Below the pieces are notes generated by a model. That model had not been told where the DNA came from. It saw only the letters and a program-made list of their open reading frames with translations, and ran no database searches. Below are positions 47,184-57,996 of a stretch of 64,000 bases of DNA, piece by piece. The position numbers and the translations under genes were made by a program. Source of the DNA: Linanthus parryae (Eukaryota > Streptophyta > Magnoliopsida > Ericales > Polemoniaceae); the NCBI GenBank assembly GCA_023055425.1, contig JALGPY010000005.1:79711495-79775494 (forward strand), given 5' to 3'. Position 1 is the stretch's first letter. Each line of letters starts with the position of its first letter.

Positions 47184-48047
47184 AACTCCCTGGCCATTTC
47201 ATACATGGTCATTGGATTTCATTGGTCCTATTCGTCCAGCACCGCATGGAAACCAGTTCATTCTAAATGGAACCGAGCAATTCTCCTAGTGGGTAGAAGC
47301 AGTTCCCCTCAAAACAGCAAATGCATTGGCCGTTGTCAAATTTATCCAGGAGAACATCATTTACCGATTTGGAATTCCTAACACAATCCTGTCTGATAAT
47401 GGCACTCCCTTCGTCAATCGCCAAGTTGCCTCGAAGCTGATGGAATATAATGTGAGGCATGTATGCTCAACGCCCTACTATCCAAAAGGGAATGGGCAAG
47501 CAGAGGCCACAAACAAAACTTTGTTGAGAATTCTGAGCAAGATGGTCGCAGATGATCATAAGAAGTGGGCAGATTCTTTAAGTTTAGCATTGTGGGCTTA
47601 TCGCACATCACCAAGAACTCCTACAGGGACTTCTCCATTTTTGCTTTGTTATGGTGTTGAGGCGGTTGTTCCTACTGAGGTCAAAATTAACTTTGCAAGA
47701 TTGGCATTCAGTGCTCTGTATGAGAACCAACACGACCATGATATTATTCTACTTGAGGAGAAATGCGAGTAGGCCAAGAGAACAAATGTGAAGTACAAGG
47801 AAAGGATTGCTCAAGCATACAATAAAACTGTTTAGCATAGAGATTCTAATGTTGGAGATCTAGTCCTGGGAGCTTCTGATCATTGCATGCGCGAAGCAGC
47901 TCATCCTAGTTTGCGGCCAACTGGGAAGGACCATTTGAGGTATAAGAAGTATCTGATAGTGGCTATTTCACAATTCTGTGATGTCATGGGACGGCTACAA
48001 CTCCCAGTCCAGTTAACATTCGATGGCTCAAAAAGTATTATCCTTAA
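47184..48047 (+). pseudogene. Element B integrase core and C-terminus
   Basis: Resumes after element G at GTPWPFHTW. Catalytic triad D-D-E is seen in SLDFIGPI, LSDNGTPFVNRQ and NGQAEATNKTLLR. The C-terminal part (ALWAYRTSPRTPTG, GVEAVVPTEV, GDLVLGASDH) follows. The original end is readable as VNIRWLKKYYP with TAA at 48045-48047, in a shifted frame. Stops at about 47287, 47770 and 47833 and frameshifts after 47900 break it. No chromodomain is present, as expected for the Tat lineage. Confidence 0.88.
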
Positions 48048-48082
48048 AAATTTTAATTATTTTAATGTTGTATTCAATGATA

Positions 48083-48098
48083 TCCTCCCATATGAGGA
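48083..48098 (+). other. Hairpin after B pol stop
   Basis: TCCTC-CCATAT-GAGGA: 5-bp stem, loop CCATAT. It is 35 bases after the pol stop and equivalent to hairpins at 61802-61881 in A2, with compensating stem changes. Confidence 0.55.
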
Positions 48099-48204
48099 CT
48101 TCTTATTAATGATAATGACTCTACGATATGAGAGATCACTTATCGAACTCTGCACGTTCTTTACTTAAGTTATGTTGCTTACTTACAGTCGATTGATTTC
48201 TTTC

Positions 48205-48660
48205 GAAACTCAAGCCTATCAGTCTAGATAGCACTAAAACGCGAGAATCAAGCCTATCTGTCTAGATAGCAGCAAATCTAAGCCTATATGTCTAGATAGC
48301 AGCCATAATTAATATTGGACCTATCTGTTTAGATAGCACTAACATGCGAGCCTAAGCCTATCTGTCTAGATAGCAGCAGAACTTGATACAAGCCTATCTG
48401 TTTAAGATAGCAACGCTTATAAATCTATCTCTTTAGATTGCAGCAGTACGAGAACTCGAGACTATCTGTCTAGATAGCATCAATACTCGATGCAGTCTAT
48501 CTCTTTATATAGCTCCAATACGCGAGTTTAAGTCTACATAGTTAGACAGTAATACTTGCCTAAGGTGATGCAATATGCGAGTTTAAAACTATCTGTTAGA
48601 TAGGGATCACTTTATAGCAACAATGCCCGATGGAAAGCCTATCTAACTCAATGATAGCAA
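48205..48660 (+). repeat. Irregular array of CTATCTG...AGATAG hairpins (element B)
   Basis: About a dozen copies of a unit centred on CCTATCTGTCTAGATAGCAG, each able to form a short hairpin (CTATCT/AGATAG). Spacing is irregular at 27-60 bp. The element A2 array at 61936-62475 is built on the same core. Confidence 0.75.
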
Positions 48661-48875
48661 TATTGAGGGTTATGACTCCAGACATACAAGCTTACCTAAA
48701 CAAGACAACAAAATGATACTCAATATCTGCAAAGCCAAAACTGACACTTTTCATAAGCAAAATCCAAACACATGTTCGTATAACAAAAACGCCCAGACGA
48801 GAAAAGTTGGGTGGAAATAGCAAATTCAAATTGATTTTCATACACAATGGAAATCTAACTAATTACATAAAAATG

Positions 48876-51800
48876 CTACTGATCTTCGAGGAAACCTTTA
48901 AGAAGAGAATCTTGTGCTGCCAACTGTATGGAGTTTTGAGCCCACTCATCCAACCGCTGCTTATGGTTCTAGTGCTCCTTGCTTGTCTCGGTATACTGTT
49001 GGACAACCTTTTCAATTGTCTCCTTAGGTCGAAGTTTGGCATTTTCCAGGTAATATTTCATACAGCCAAACTTGAGTTTCACAGAGTTGTTAATCTTCAC
49101 CAATCTCTATATGAGGAAATCAAGGTCCAGCTTATCCTTCGAGACGTGTTGGATGCCATGAGCACTTGTCAAGAAACACTGAGAATTTGAAAGAGAGGTG
49201 CTTCCTGGAGCTGTTCTGTTTATTCTCTTCAATAGGTCTGTCATCTCGACGAAAAGATCTCCTCTGTCCTTGGGGGATGTTTCCAAGACTTTTTCGAATA
49301 TCTTCGGATATGCAATGTGAACCCTCATGATCCATTCCAAACAAGATTGATTTATACCTACAATTTCAAGACAAGAATGGATCGTTCAGAAAAAAAAAAT
49401 ATAACATCGGTTTTTTGTAATACTTGCATGCTCAAAATTAGTCTTACTGGTCCCCTCGGCTATATGTCGAAGTGTGGCAATTGGAGTTGTCTCCGTTTGA
49501 TCACCATTGGACGATGCTTCAGCCAACCTCTGATCTGCGGCGGTCTCGCGCGCAAAATATTTATTAGGGATAACATAGCTCCTTTCAACCCTAGCTGCTT
49601 CGACATCTTGCGTCGCCCATGCCGCCCAGGGATTCTGTGCAAAGATTGCTTCTAAGTTAAGAAGGGTGCTTGATTTTCATCGTGAGATTCCCCGCTCTTC
49701 ATCCCAGAAATAGACAAGTCTGCAGTTTGACTCCTTATACCAACACTTTCAGTCGCAACCAATGGATTGTTCACTATTGAGGACGCATTCTGAGGAGGAT
49801 CACTTGTGGATCCAACTTCTGGCACATTTTCAGGTGCAACATTGGTTTGTGTCCCATCAACCACAGCGGCGTTAGTTTTGAGAGCTTTGGGCGGCTGGAC
49901 ATCTCTCATGATTTGATCAGGCGTGCCGGTAGCAACATTCAACTCAAGCCCATCTCTTCCTTCACCCGTTGACGCAACATTATCAGGCGCGACGTTAAGA
50001 TGGGTCTCAGGGACGTCTGGCATGTCTTGGGTAATCCCTCCAAGAGGGGTCTCTGCTGGCAAGACAGCTACAGGGGCGACACTTGATGGAACCTCAGAAG
50101 GAGTAGCAGTCACTTCCCTTTGAGACTCAGTTTTCTCAGCATATTTAACAGGGGCGTCGACTCTCAGTGAAGCCTCACAAGTAGCGCACGAATAAACCTC
50201 TGGAAGCGAAGCATTTATTCTTGTTGAGCTGCGTCTTGATCTGCGTTTTCAGCTTCTGCTCGCTCTTGTTCCTGCTGAAGTATCTCTTCCTCTTTCTCAA
50301 CAATCAATTTGATGCGCTCATCTTCGATGTTAGTGGCCCGAATAGATTCAGGAACGCAAACTGCTGCTGAGGACGCTTTCCTAGCTTGATCTTCCATCAC
50401 CACGTATTCGTTGGGAGTCTCGCGGTCGGCTTCAGGAACACGAACCATAGAACTTCGAAGTCTACGAGCTCTTCTCAAAACCAATGGCTCCACCAGCTCT
50501 GCCAAAATGCAAAATTCTTTATTTTAGCCTAAGTTCAAGAATTTATGCTATCAAAACTTAAAAGAGCTCACGATGAAAAGACCTTCACGTTCATATGAGA
50601 CTGCATCTGCATAATCACATGGGATATCCGCGTAAGTATTATGTTGCAGATTATCATCGACTCCTTTTAACATTGCATGAAGTGGTTATGCGCGAATTTT
50701 GTTTTCATAATTGTTTGAAAACGTTGAAAGTGACTATAGAAATCCTGTGAAAATTGTTTACCTGACGCTTCACCGCATTGGTTCACTAACCAACAACGAA
50801 TGTCACACGTAGATACCCCACGGTTTAAAGCTTTAAAGATAAGATCTTGATGAGATAAGGCAAACATGTATATAGTACCTTCCTCGTCTTCGTCGCCAAC
50901 AATCTCTTGAAAACCTTGTTGGGCGCGCTCCATTTGGCCAACGACAGACTGCGAACGCGCGCTTGTTCTTCAAGACTCTTCTTCATAGCCTGTTGAATAT
51001 CGCGCTCCTCCCGCAGCTTCGCGTCTGTTTCTTGCTGTTGGGCCATGGACAAGGATTCTGCAATAGCCCCTTCTTTCGTAAGGCCTCCCGGCTCTTGAAC
51101 TGAGCCTTCGCTATCTGAAACATAGACAAAGATGGGTTATGACAACAACTTTCACTATAACCATAGCTAAAAATATGATTTGGGTACCTTCTCTCGCGGA
51201 AAAAGAGGTGTCAGGATTAAGCTCCATGAAGTCCATAATGTTGCTTTGCAGCGCATTTGCCCCTTTCTTCGCAGTTGAAGGCTGAGCTTGGCTTATTTCT
51301 TTGGGTGCCGCAATCTCCTTGGGAGCAGGGTTGCCTCTTGGATGTTTTAACTTCCGGATCACCAACGGTGCAGGCTCGCCAGAATCTTTGTTCTTTTTGG
51401 GATTCTTGATAAGTGGTGCAATGAAGATTTCAGGCGCGTCCGAGACCAGGTCTTGGACTTCTAGATCCATCCTCATTTCTATGGTGATAGGGACGCCGGG
51501 CTTCTTCTTTGAACGTAGCAGATCAACAAAGCCCGTGCTGCAATCCCCAGATGCGAATCGCCTCAAACAGCACTGTCATAAGAAGGCATGTTAGACATCG
51601 CATTATTTATTATCGTTAAGGAAAAAAAGAGAAATGTTGAAACGTACCTTGTTAAAGTCTTCTACATATTTCTTTCTCGTGTTAAAATAATTCTGCCTCA
51701 CTACAGCAATCTTCTCTTGAATAATCAAATCAGCGCACAAGTGATGGTCTTTATCCAATAGGGAATAAAAATGATACTGTGTCGCGTCCCGAGAGCACGA

Positions 51801-53516
51801 TGACTTGAATGGGTAATATTTTGTCACAATCGCGGGAGCCTTGCTTGGCTGGAGCTGAGCTCGAGACTTTGCAAGCAGACGGATCTTCTCATTCTAGAAA
51901 GACGCCCAATTTGGAGTACACTCCCCTCGCATTTTTCGCTGGAGGGTTGAGTCAAAAGGAGCTCGGCAATCAATAGGCTATTGCTCTTTTCGTAGAGCAA
52001 CCCGTTATAGCAACCCTTGGTGATTGAATCAGACAACAGAGGCGGCGCAACGGTGTCGAAAACCAGCTGGGGGCTCACTCGAATTGGATCGTAATGAACC
52101 GTTATAGGTTCATAACTCGAGGTTTTCGGACTGGCCACGTACTCAGGAAGGGCAAGCAACTATCATCTCCTGCATTAATTGACAAATCCGGCATAACGCC
52201 TGGCTCCCTTGCTAATGTGCTGAGGCCTAAACTTGGTGTCGACCTCTAGATACATGCTTTCATGGAAAAAAATGTTATCCAAGGCAGTGACGTAGGGTCT
52301 AGCCTCGAAGTAGTTGATGTCATCGCACATCAGAGAGAAGGGGCATTGAACGCATTTAGTCTTGTACCAACGCCATGATCGAGGACTAAGGAGCTCCTTG
52401 ATGGAATTAGGCGCGTCTCATAATCTTACATAATAGGGGAATAGAGCATATAAGGGCCATCTCTCGAAGACCCACATCATCAGAAACGCGATATTGACAA
52501 AAGGAGACAACATCGACTCTTCCTTGTGATTGCTCGACATGCGTCACAGCTATGTCCAGGCGTTGATATAGGGAACCCAGAACCAGAGGCCCTAAGGCTA
52601 CCTTTTGGCCGAGCGAGAGTCAGACAAAAAGCGCGAGAACATGACAAAACACCCCATCAGGAGGATTCCCGTCTATAAGATAGCGCGACAACCAGACGCA
52701 GAGAAATCCACATAAGGTATAGTCAGCACCTTTCCCCTCGAGCGCGATTATCGCATTTGGGTCCTTCTCCAACAGCTCTTGGGCAATTTTTGGCTTTGCA
52801 AAATCCTTGAAGAAATAGGTGATCCACTTAGACCAGATATTCTCCGCGCCAGAATTCACTGACATGTACGTGTCACAGGAGGTGGTCGAGTTCCATCTCG
52901 TAGCAATCTTCTTCACATCCGCGATGCATTCTCTCATTAGCTAAAATAACGTGATCTCCTCATCAGAATTCAGAGGAGCCAAGGGATCTACAGGGCCCAT
53001 ACTTGGGAGTTCCAGCAATATCTATGTGTCCTAGAAAGTCGGACCAGCTTCGAAGGTTGAGAAGTAGAATGTGTGGGTCTTCATTGAGTACCTCGAAAGC
53101 AGGACCCTCAGCATGTCATTTTCGAGTATGAGGCTGAGTCCCTTCGTTGCGCGCACAGCGTTGTATATCCCAACATTCGTCAACTATTCCTCATAATTAT
53201 CAAGGATGAACTCTGTCCATTCTTCCATCTAGTCGAGCTTCTCCATGAAGGACAGAAGAAGAAGCTCGGTGAAAGGGTGCAACCCAGCTTTGAGGCCGAG
53301 TCGCTGCACGTCTTGAACGTTAAACAGATCCCAGTCGTCCGTCTATGGTTCAGACACTAGCTGCAAAGCATCCTTTACCGGCGATTTCTGAAGAGTAGTC
53401 CCTCTAACAGTCGCCAAGTCGAAATCCTCTCCGCCCAAGTAGGGGGCTTTACACCACAGATCCTTTGAAATTTACGGCAAGTCGATTGCTTCCTTTGAAG
53501 ATTTCTTGGGAGCCAT
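48876..53516 (-). pseudogene. Antisense plant-mobile-domain gene with introns (broken), inside element B
   Basis: Read on the minus strand from the ATG at 53516 (MAPKKSSKEAIDL). One frame runs to about 52620 with scattered stops and matches the plant mobile domain: RYSMKTHTFYF, GPTF-DT-ILLELPSMGP, VALGPLVLGSLYQRLD, then FERWPLYALFP after a frame change. A hydrophilic tail follows, with candidate GT-AG introns at 51647-51573, 51187-51115, 50878-50664, 50571-50499 and 49447-49358 (75, 73, 215, 73 and 90 bp). The first three join exons in frame (DFNK to CCLRR; SARE to DSEG; DEEG to VDDN). The tail has a coiled-coil-like QQETDAKLREERDIQQAM segment and an Ala/Pro/Val-rich part; the last exon ends at TAG 48876. 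Plant mobile domains occur in MAIN/MAIL proteins and in transposable elements. Function here is not known; this copy is dead. Confidence 0.75.
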
Positions 53517-53559
53517 TTCTATAACACGATGAAAAACAAAATATTCAAGATCAATGCCC

Positions 53560-54724
53560 TGTTCGTACATGAAGAACAGTATGAAGAACACTCAACCCAG
53601 ATCTGCATGCCTATTTGATTTGAATTTTCAAAATATGAAGAATTTTGTTACTGAAAAAGGGTGATTTGCTAAAAATTTTGTTGCCTGAGTGCTTGAAGTG
53701 CTTGATTAGCAGAATTTAACAGTTGTGAAAGCTCAGGTTGTTCAAGGCTATGTCAAGGCCTTGAAACAGCTTTCAAAGCCTTGAATCAGCTTCAGAGGCT
53801 TGAAAATAGCTATTTTCAAGGCCTTGAAACTGGATTCAAAGCCTTGAAACTGTTAAACTGAAAGCATATTATCAGGGGGAGTTTTTCTATTAAATCTTTG
53901 ATCTAATTTATCATCTCTCTTGTATATGTTTGATTATCTGTTGTTAGATGATGAAAGACAAATTGTTAAACAGTTTTGAATCGTACTATTCTCAGGAAAT
54001 ATTTGTTTCTAAGTTTGCAGGATTGTTTCCTAAACTGGATTGCTGCAGATTTGGAAATACTTGAAGACTTTGATCCTGTGATCAATCAGATGTGTTTGAC
54101 AGCTTTTCCTGATGGTTAAATGAAGGATTACAACAATATCTCATAAGATTACAGTCATTCAACCGTTGGAGAAGATCTCAACATAGTTAAACTCTGTTAC
54201 CTACAAAGTAGGAAGGTTGTTGCTGAAAATCCGAAGAGATTTGCAGAGCTGTTTGAAGTATTTAAAGAGCTCAAATTCGAAGAAACAACAACACAATTCT
54301 CAACGGACAAATACAGAGAAAGCATTCTGGATTGACAAGCATCAAAGAAGTTCTTCATCTCTTCCAATCCATTCACAGAAGTTCACTGCATTTTCACTGC
54401 AGTTTTCTACTCTTAAGTGATCTTCTGTATAGAGCTATATTGGTAGATCATTTCCATATTATTTATACATTCATTCTCACGGATTGTTCAAGGTGAACAA
54501 TAGAGAATTCTTAGTTAATCAGTTAGCTAGAGCAGGTACTAGACATGTTTGGGAAAACCACAAGCTGTAACAGAGTAAGGGAACTCTCTGTGCTTGAGTT
54601 GTAGGGCTTAGCTTTTGATTAATAAGAATTGAGTTGAAAATGCTGCAGGGATCTAATCCTGAGGTAGAGACGTAGGTCCACGTGGACTGAACTCTATAAA
54701 TCACTTGTCTTGTGCATTTTCAGT
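53560..54724 (+). other. Copia-like 3' end/LTR fragment (possibly SIRE/Maximus)
   Basis: Contains a TATCAGGGGGAGT motif (about 53871) like the segment before the polypurine tract of SIRE-type copia elements, then LTR-like AT-rich sequence up to the A2 LTR. A local cluster of CCTTGAAA(C/T)-type repeats lies at 53745-53850. No second LTR, primer site or protein domain is visible, so the assignment is weak. A2 appears to be inserted in it. Confidence 0.35.
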
Positions 54725-55343
54725 TGTAGATAGTGCTTTCTGAACAGACAGACCTTGGCCACGTGGCAATCATCTAGCACACCATATTGTGCTCCACACA
54801 CACTGGATCACCAGCCGCGCTGATCCATGTGGGGGCTGCGAGACAGGGCCCTCGCATACCACTGCACGGGACTTGTAGGGATTTAGTGGTTTGGAGGCTA
54901 GAGTAAGTCCTGTCGCGTGCGAGCCAAGCCCGCGCGCGACCCTTAGTAACTGCTTTTGAGAGAATTATGGCACGAGCTCCATAAACCCGGTCAAACCCGG
55001 TCAACCCTATAACGGTTCCGGTATTCGCGCATAACGTGCTATAACGGTCCCTATATACGCGGACGAACGTGCCGTTGTGGTTAAGCTAATTAAGCCGCCA
55101 TTGATGGGCGCATTAACCACACTACAACGGTCACATTCTCTGTTATATATAGATCGTTAACCCTTCCATACAAGGGAGAACACACCAGACATACGCGGAA
55201 GCTCTGCTAAACTCCTGTCTCTCTCTCAGACATTACTACTGCCTTACTCTCTCCCTACACACAACCCAACTCTTCCTGTGCCACTTCCAATCCTCTGCTC
55301 TTGGTGTACACAGAGTTCTCCCTGCCGGATTCTCTTGTGCACA
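54725..55343 (+). repeat. 5' LTR of element A2
   Basis: 619 bp, TGTAGATAGTGC...TGCACA, aligned with the A1 LTR. Two copies of the AACCCGGTCA-type unit at about 54985-55006 (three in A1), two GGTCC/GGTTCC-type repeats, then the TATA box. Confidence 0.9.
55144..55151 (+). promoter_or_regulatory. TATA box in A2 LTR
   Basis: TATATATA followed about 190 bp later by the LTR end; same position in the A1 and B LTRs. Confidence 0.6.
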
Positions 55344-55346
55344 TTT

Positions 55347-55362
55347 TGGTGAACCCGACGTG
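55347..55362 (+). other. Primer-binding site of A2
   Basis: TGGTGAACCCGACGTG, same as A1. Confidence 0.72.
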
Positions 55363-55383
55363 AACTTACCATTGCAAGCAACC

Positions 55384-57996
55384 ATGTCTCAGGAGGATGA
55401 TGTCAGTAACAGATCGCCTTCCACGGAGGCTGCCTCAGGAGAGGAGATCCGCCGTACTCCTACGGCTACCGGTGAAGCTCCGACGCTAGAGACCTTTGAC
55501 GCCACCATCCAGAGTCAGGCGAAGGCTCTCAAAGCTCAATCTGCGCAGCTAGAACGGATCATGGATGTCTTGAGGACTCTTGCTCCAAACCCCACACCAG
55601 CCACCGCCGTCTCTCAGGGAGGAGGAGCCTCCACCACTCAAGGATTGGGAGTGTCAACCACACCACCCAACCCTAATCCGCAAACTCCACCGGCGACTAC
55701 GCAGCTACCCTCAATTCAGGGATCAACAGCTCAAATGTTGCCTCTCGCTGCTCATACTCCTCAGCCTCCGGCTTTGGTACCTAATCTGGCATCACACTAT
55801 CCCTTTCCTCCTCCAACGGCAATCTGGGGTAATGTGAATTCGCAATATGTCCCTAGCCCTCCTGCGGCATATGTGTCGCCTCCACCTGCGGCAACCCCTC
55901 CTCCTGCTGCCAAGGGAAGTACTCCGGAGTGTATGACGTCTCTGCAACGACGCATAGACACTATTCTGGCTCACCAATCGTTCGCGGATACCATCATCCC
56001 GAAGCTCGACAACGATCCGCCTATCCCGCGATAGATCTATCTCATACCTAACCCTGCCGGGTACAAGGCTCCTAAATGGGACAAGTTCGAAGATGTCAAT
56101 GGGAACGCCCATGAGCATGTCATGCGTTTCATTGATGTGATGGGGCCGTATGGAGCTGATCCCAAACTGCTGATGCGCGAGTTCCCGAAATCCTTGGGGA
56201 ACGTGGCTTACAAGTGGTACAGGACGCTGGAAGCTGGATCCGTGAAGACTTGGGATGACATGGTCCAGAAGTTCTACACCAAGTTCTTCCAGATGGAGGA
56301 AAAGGTGACGATGATTCATCTCTCGCGGATGTATCAGAAGCGCAAGGAGGACGGAATAACCTTCATCAAGAAGTTCTGGGCCAAGTCCTTTGAATGCAAA
56401 GATGTGATACTCGAAAGTAGACTCGTAGAGATATGCCTGCAGTGCATGCGAGACGAGTACAAAGGTATGCTTATTAACTTGCAAACGCCTACATTTTCAA
56501 AGCTAATCGAATGCACAAAGAACATCGAGCCTATAGTGGAAAGGTAGAAAAAGAGAAACGCCCCTGAGCGATCCTCGGGCGGTACTACTTTCATAATCGG
56601 GCGGTTCAGCTACAAGAGGGGACGCGAGGCCGAAGTGAATACGGTCTCACCCCAAAAGCAGGCGAAGATTGTGAACTTTGATGCACCACCTATGCCATGT
56701 TCGGTGGAAGAAGCAAGCGACCTTTGCAGGCAGTGGCGTAAGGACGGTGTCCTACCGCCACTCGAGAAGGCACCCTCCAGGGAGATGGTGAGGGACCCGA
56801 AGTGGTGCGAATACCACGGCAAGGTCATGCATCCCACGGGGGACTGCAAGAAGCTCAGAATTGTGTTTAGCCAAAAGATAAAGAATGGCGAATTGATTGT
56901 CAGCGATCAAAGGCAGGATGTGCGCAACAATCCACTCCCTGCCCATGCGGAGCAAGAATCGAAAGGCAAAGAGGTCGCTATGATCTCGATTGTAGATCTT
57001 GAAGAGGTCGCAGAGGATGGTCTACCCATCATTGCCGAAATCCATGATGATGAAGACTACAGCATAGACACGGAGGACGAGCGTGCTGACCGGATGAAGG
57101 GGTCGCACGGCTTCGGCAGGTTCTTCGACGAGATGAATTTCTCAGAAAAATGCCGGACGGAGATGACAAAGGCGATCTTAAGGATAGCAGAAGACTACGA
57201 GGAGGATCTCGTAGTCTCCAATGGGAAAGTCGTTAGGGCGTCTCGCTCTACAGAAAAGGTCATAACCTTTTCCGCAAGCGACAAGAAGACAGATGCGAGC
57301 CACCAGAGGCCCCTGTACGTGACGGCTATCATCAATGGCGTTGAGTTCAAAAGAGCGTTCGTCGACGGAGGAGCAGCAGTTAACGTTGTTTCGCTCCATA
57401 CATTGAAGCTAACGGGAATCCCAGAGTACAAGAATGTCAAGCGTCCATCCCCGCTTATGGGATTCGGAAGCGACTCCAGAATGACGATAGGATGGATCCG
57501 CCTAGGTATCCAGATCGGCAAAATCAAGTGCTCAGCGAAATTCTATGTCATAGATGCGAACACTACGTATCACATGATCATAGGCTGAACCTGGATCCAT
57601 CGCTTTGATGCTGTCCCTTCAACAGCTCACCAGGTGATGAAAGCCATTTGGAATGACAGAATAGTCGAGATACCAGCTTCGATGAATCCTTTCAACATGG
57701 ATGAAGCGCATCTCAGTGAGGCGGTGTGGTTCACCGAGATGGCAGATGAGCAAACACCGGGACCATTCAAACCCACTCCTTTACCCCGATGGGAGGATAT
57801 CAAAGATCAGTCACCTGCGGGAGTGATGGTGACAAGAGAGGATGCCAAGGTAAAGCCGCTTACGCGAGAAGGGGCGCCGCGGATTGCCTACTAGTGAAAG
57901 AACATGTACACTCTGAAAAGAATAGCAAAGCATGACCCTGAAGGCAAGGAGATAGAGAGTTTCTACGCCAACGGGAAGAAATGCTATCGCATATGA
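55384..57996 (+). pseudogene. A2 gag and aspartic protease
   Basis: The ATG at 55384 opens MSQEDDVSNRSPS. A proline- and threonine-rich N-terminal half is followed by the gag core (IPKLDNDPPIPR, LIPNPAGYKAPKW, RTLEAGSVKTWDDMVQKFY, KGMLINLQTPTFSKL). The protease is YVTAIINGVEFKRAF with active site DGG, then LGIQIGKIKCSAKFYVI. Stops relative to A1/B: TAG 56032, TAG 56545, TGA 57586, TAG 57892, TGA 57895, plus the TGA at 57994 shared by all three elements. No frameshift occurs across this 2.6 kb. Expected products are capsid protein and protease, acting in virus-like particles. Confidence 0.9.

Larger units (their letters stand above)
10683..53516 (+). mobile_element. Ty3/gypsy Tat-lineage retrotransposon B, host of nested insertions
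   Basis: Reassembled by skipping insertions: 5' LTR 10683-11205 plus 25324-25376, gag to RT 25423-30709, second RNase H and zinc modules 37281-38526, integrase 47184-48047, structured 3' region 48083-48660, antisense accessory gene 48876-53516. Each junction is supported by reading-frame homology to A2 and by 5-bp target duplications of the inserts. I found no 3' LTR of B: it is deleted, interrupted by the copia-like fragment at 53.6-54.7 kb, or beyond the window. The given end is the last position I can assign. Protein similarity to A2 is clear, but B has many more indels. Confidence 0.85.

Noticed and set aside
48205..48660. CRISPR-like array of spaced repeats
   Set aside because: Irregular spacing, diverged units, plant retrotransposon context; not a CRISPR array.
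48807..49190. 127-codon plus-strand ORF
   Set aside because: Shadow of the last exon of the antisense plant-mobile-domain gene.
54725..55343. Considered as the 3' LTR of element B
   Set aside because: It is followed directly by the A2 primer site and gag, and differs strongly from B's 5' LTR while matching A1's.
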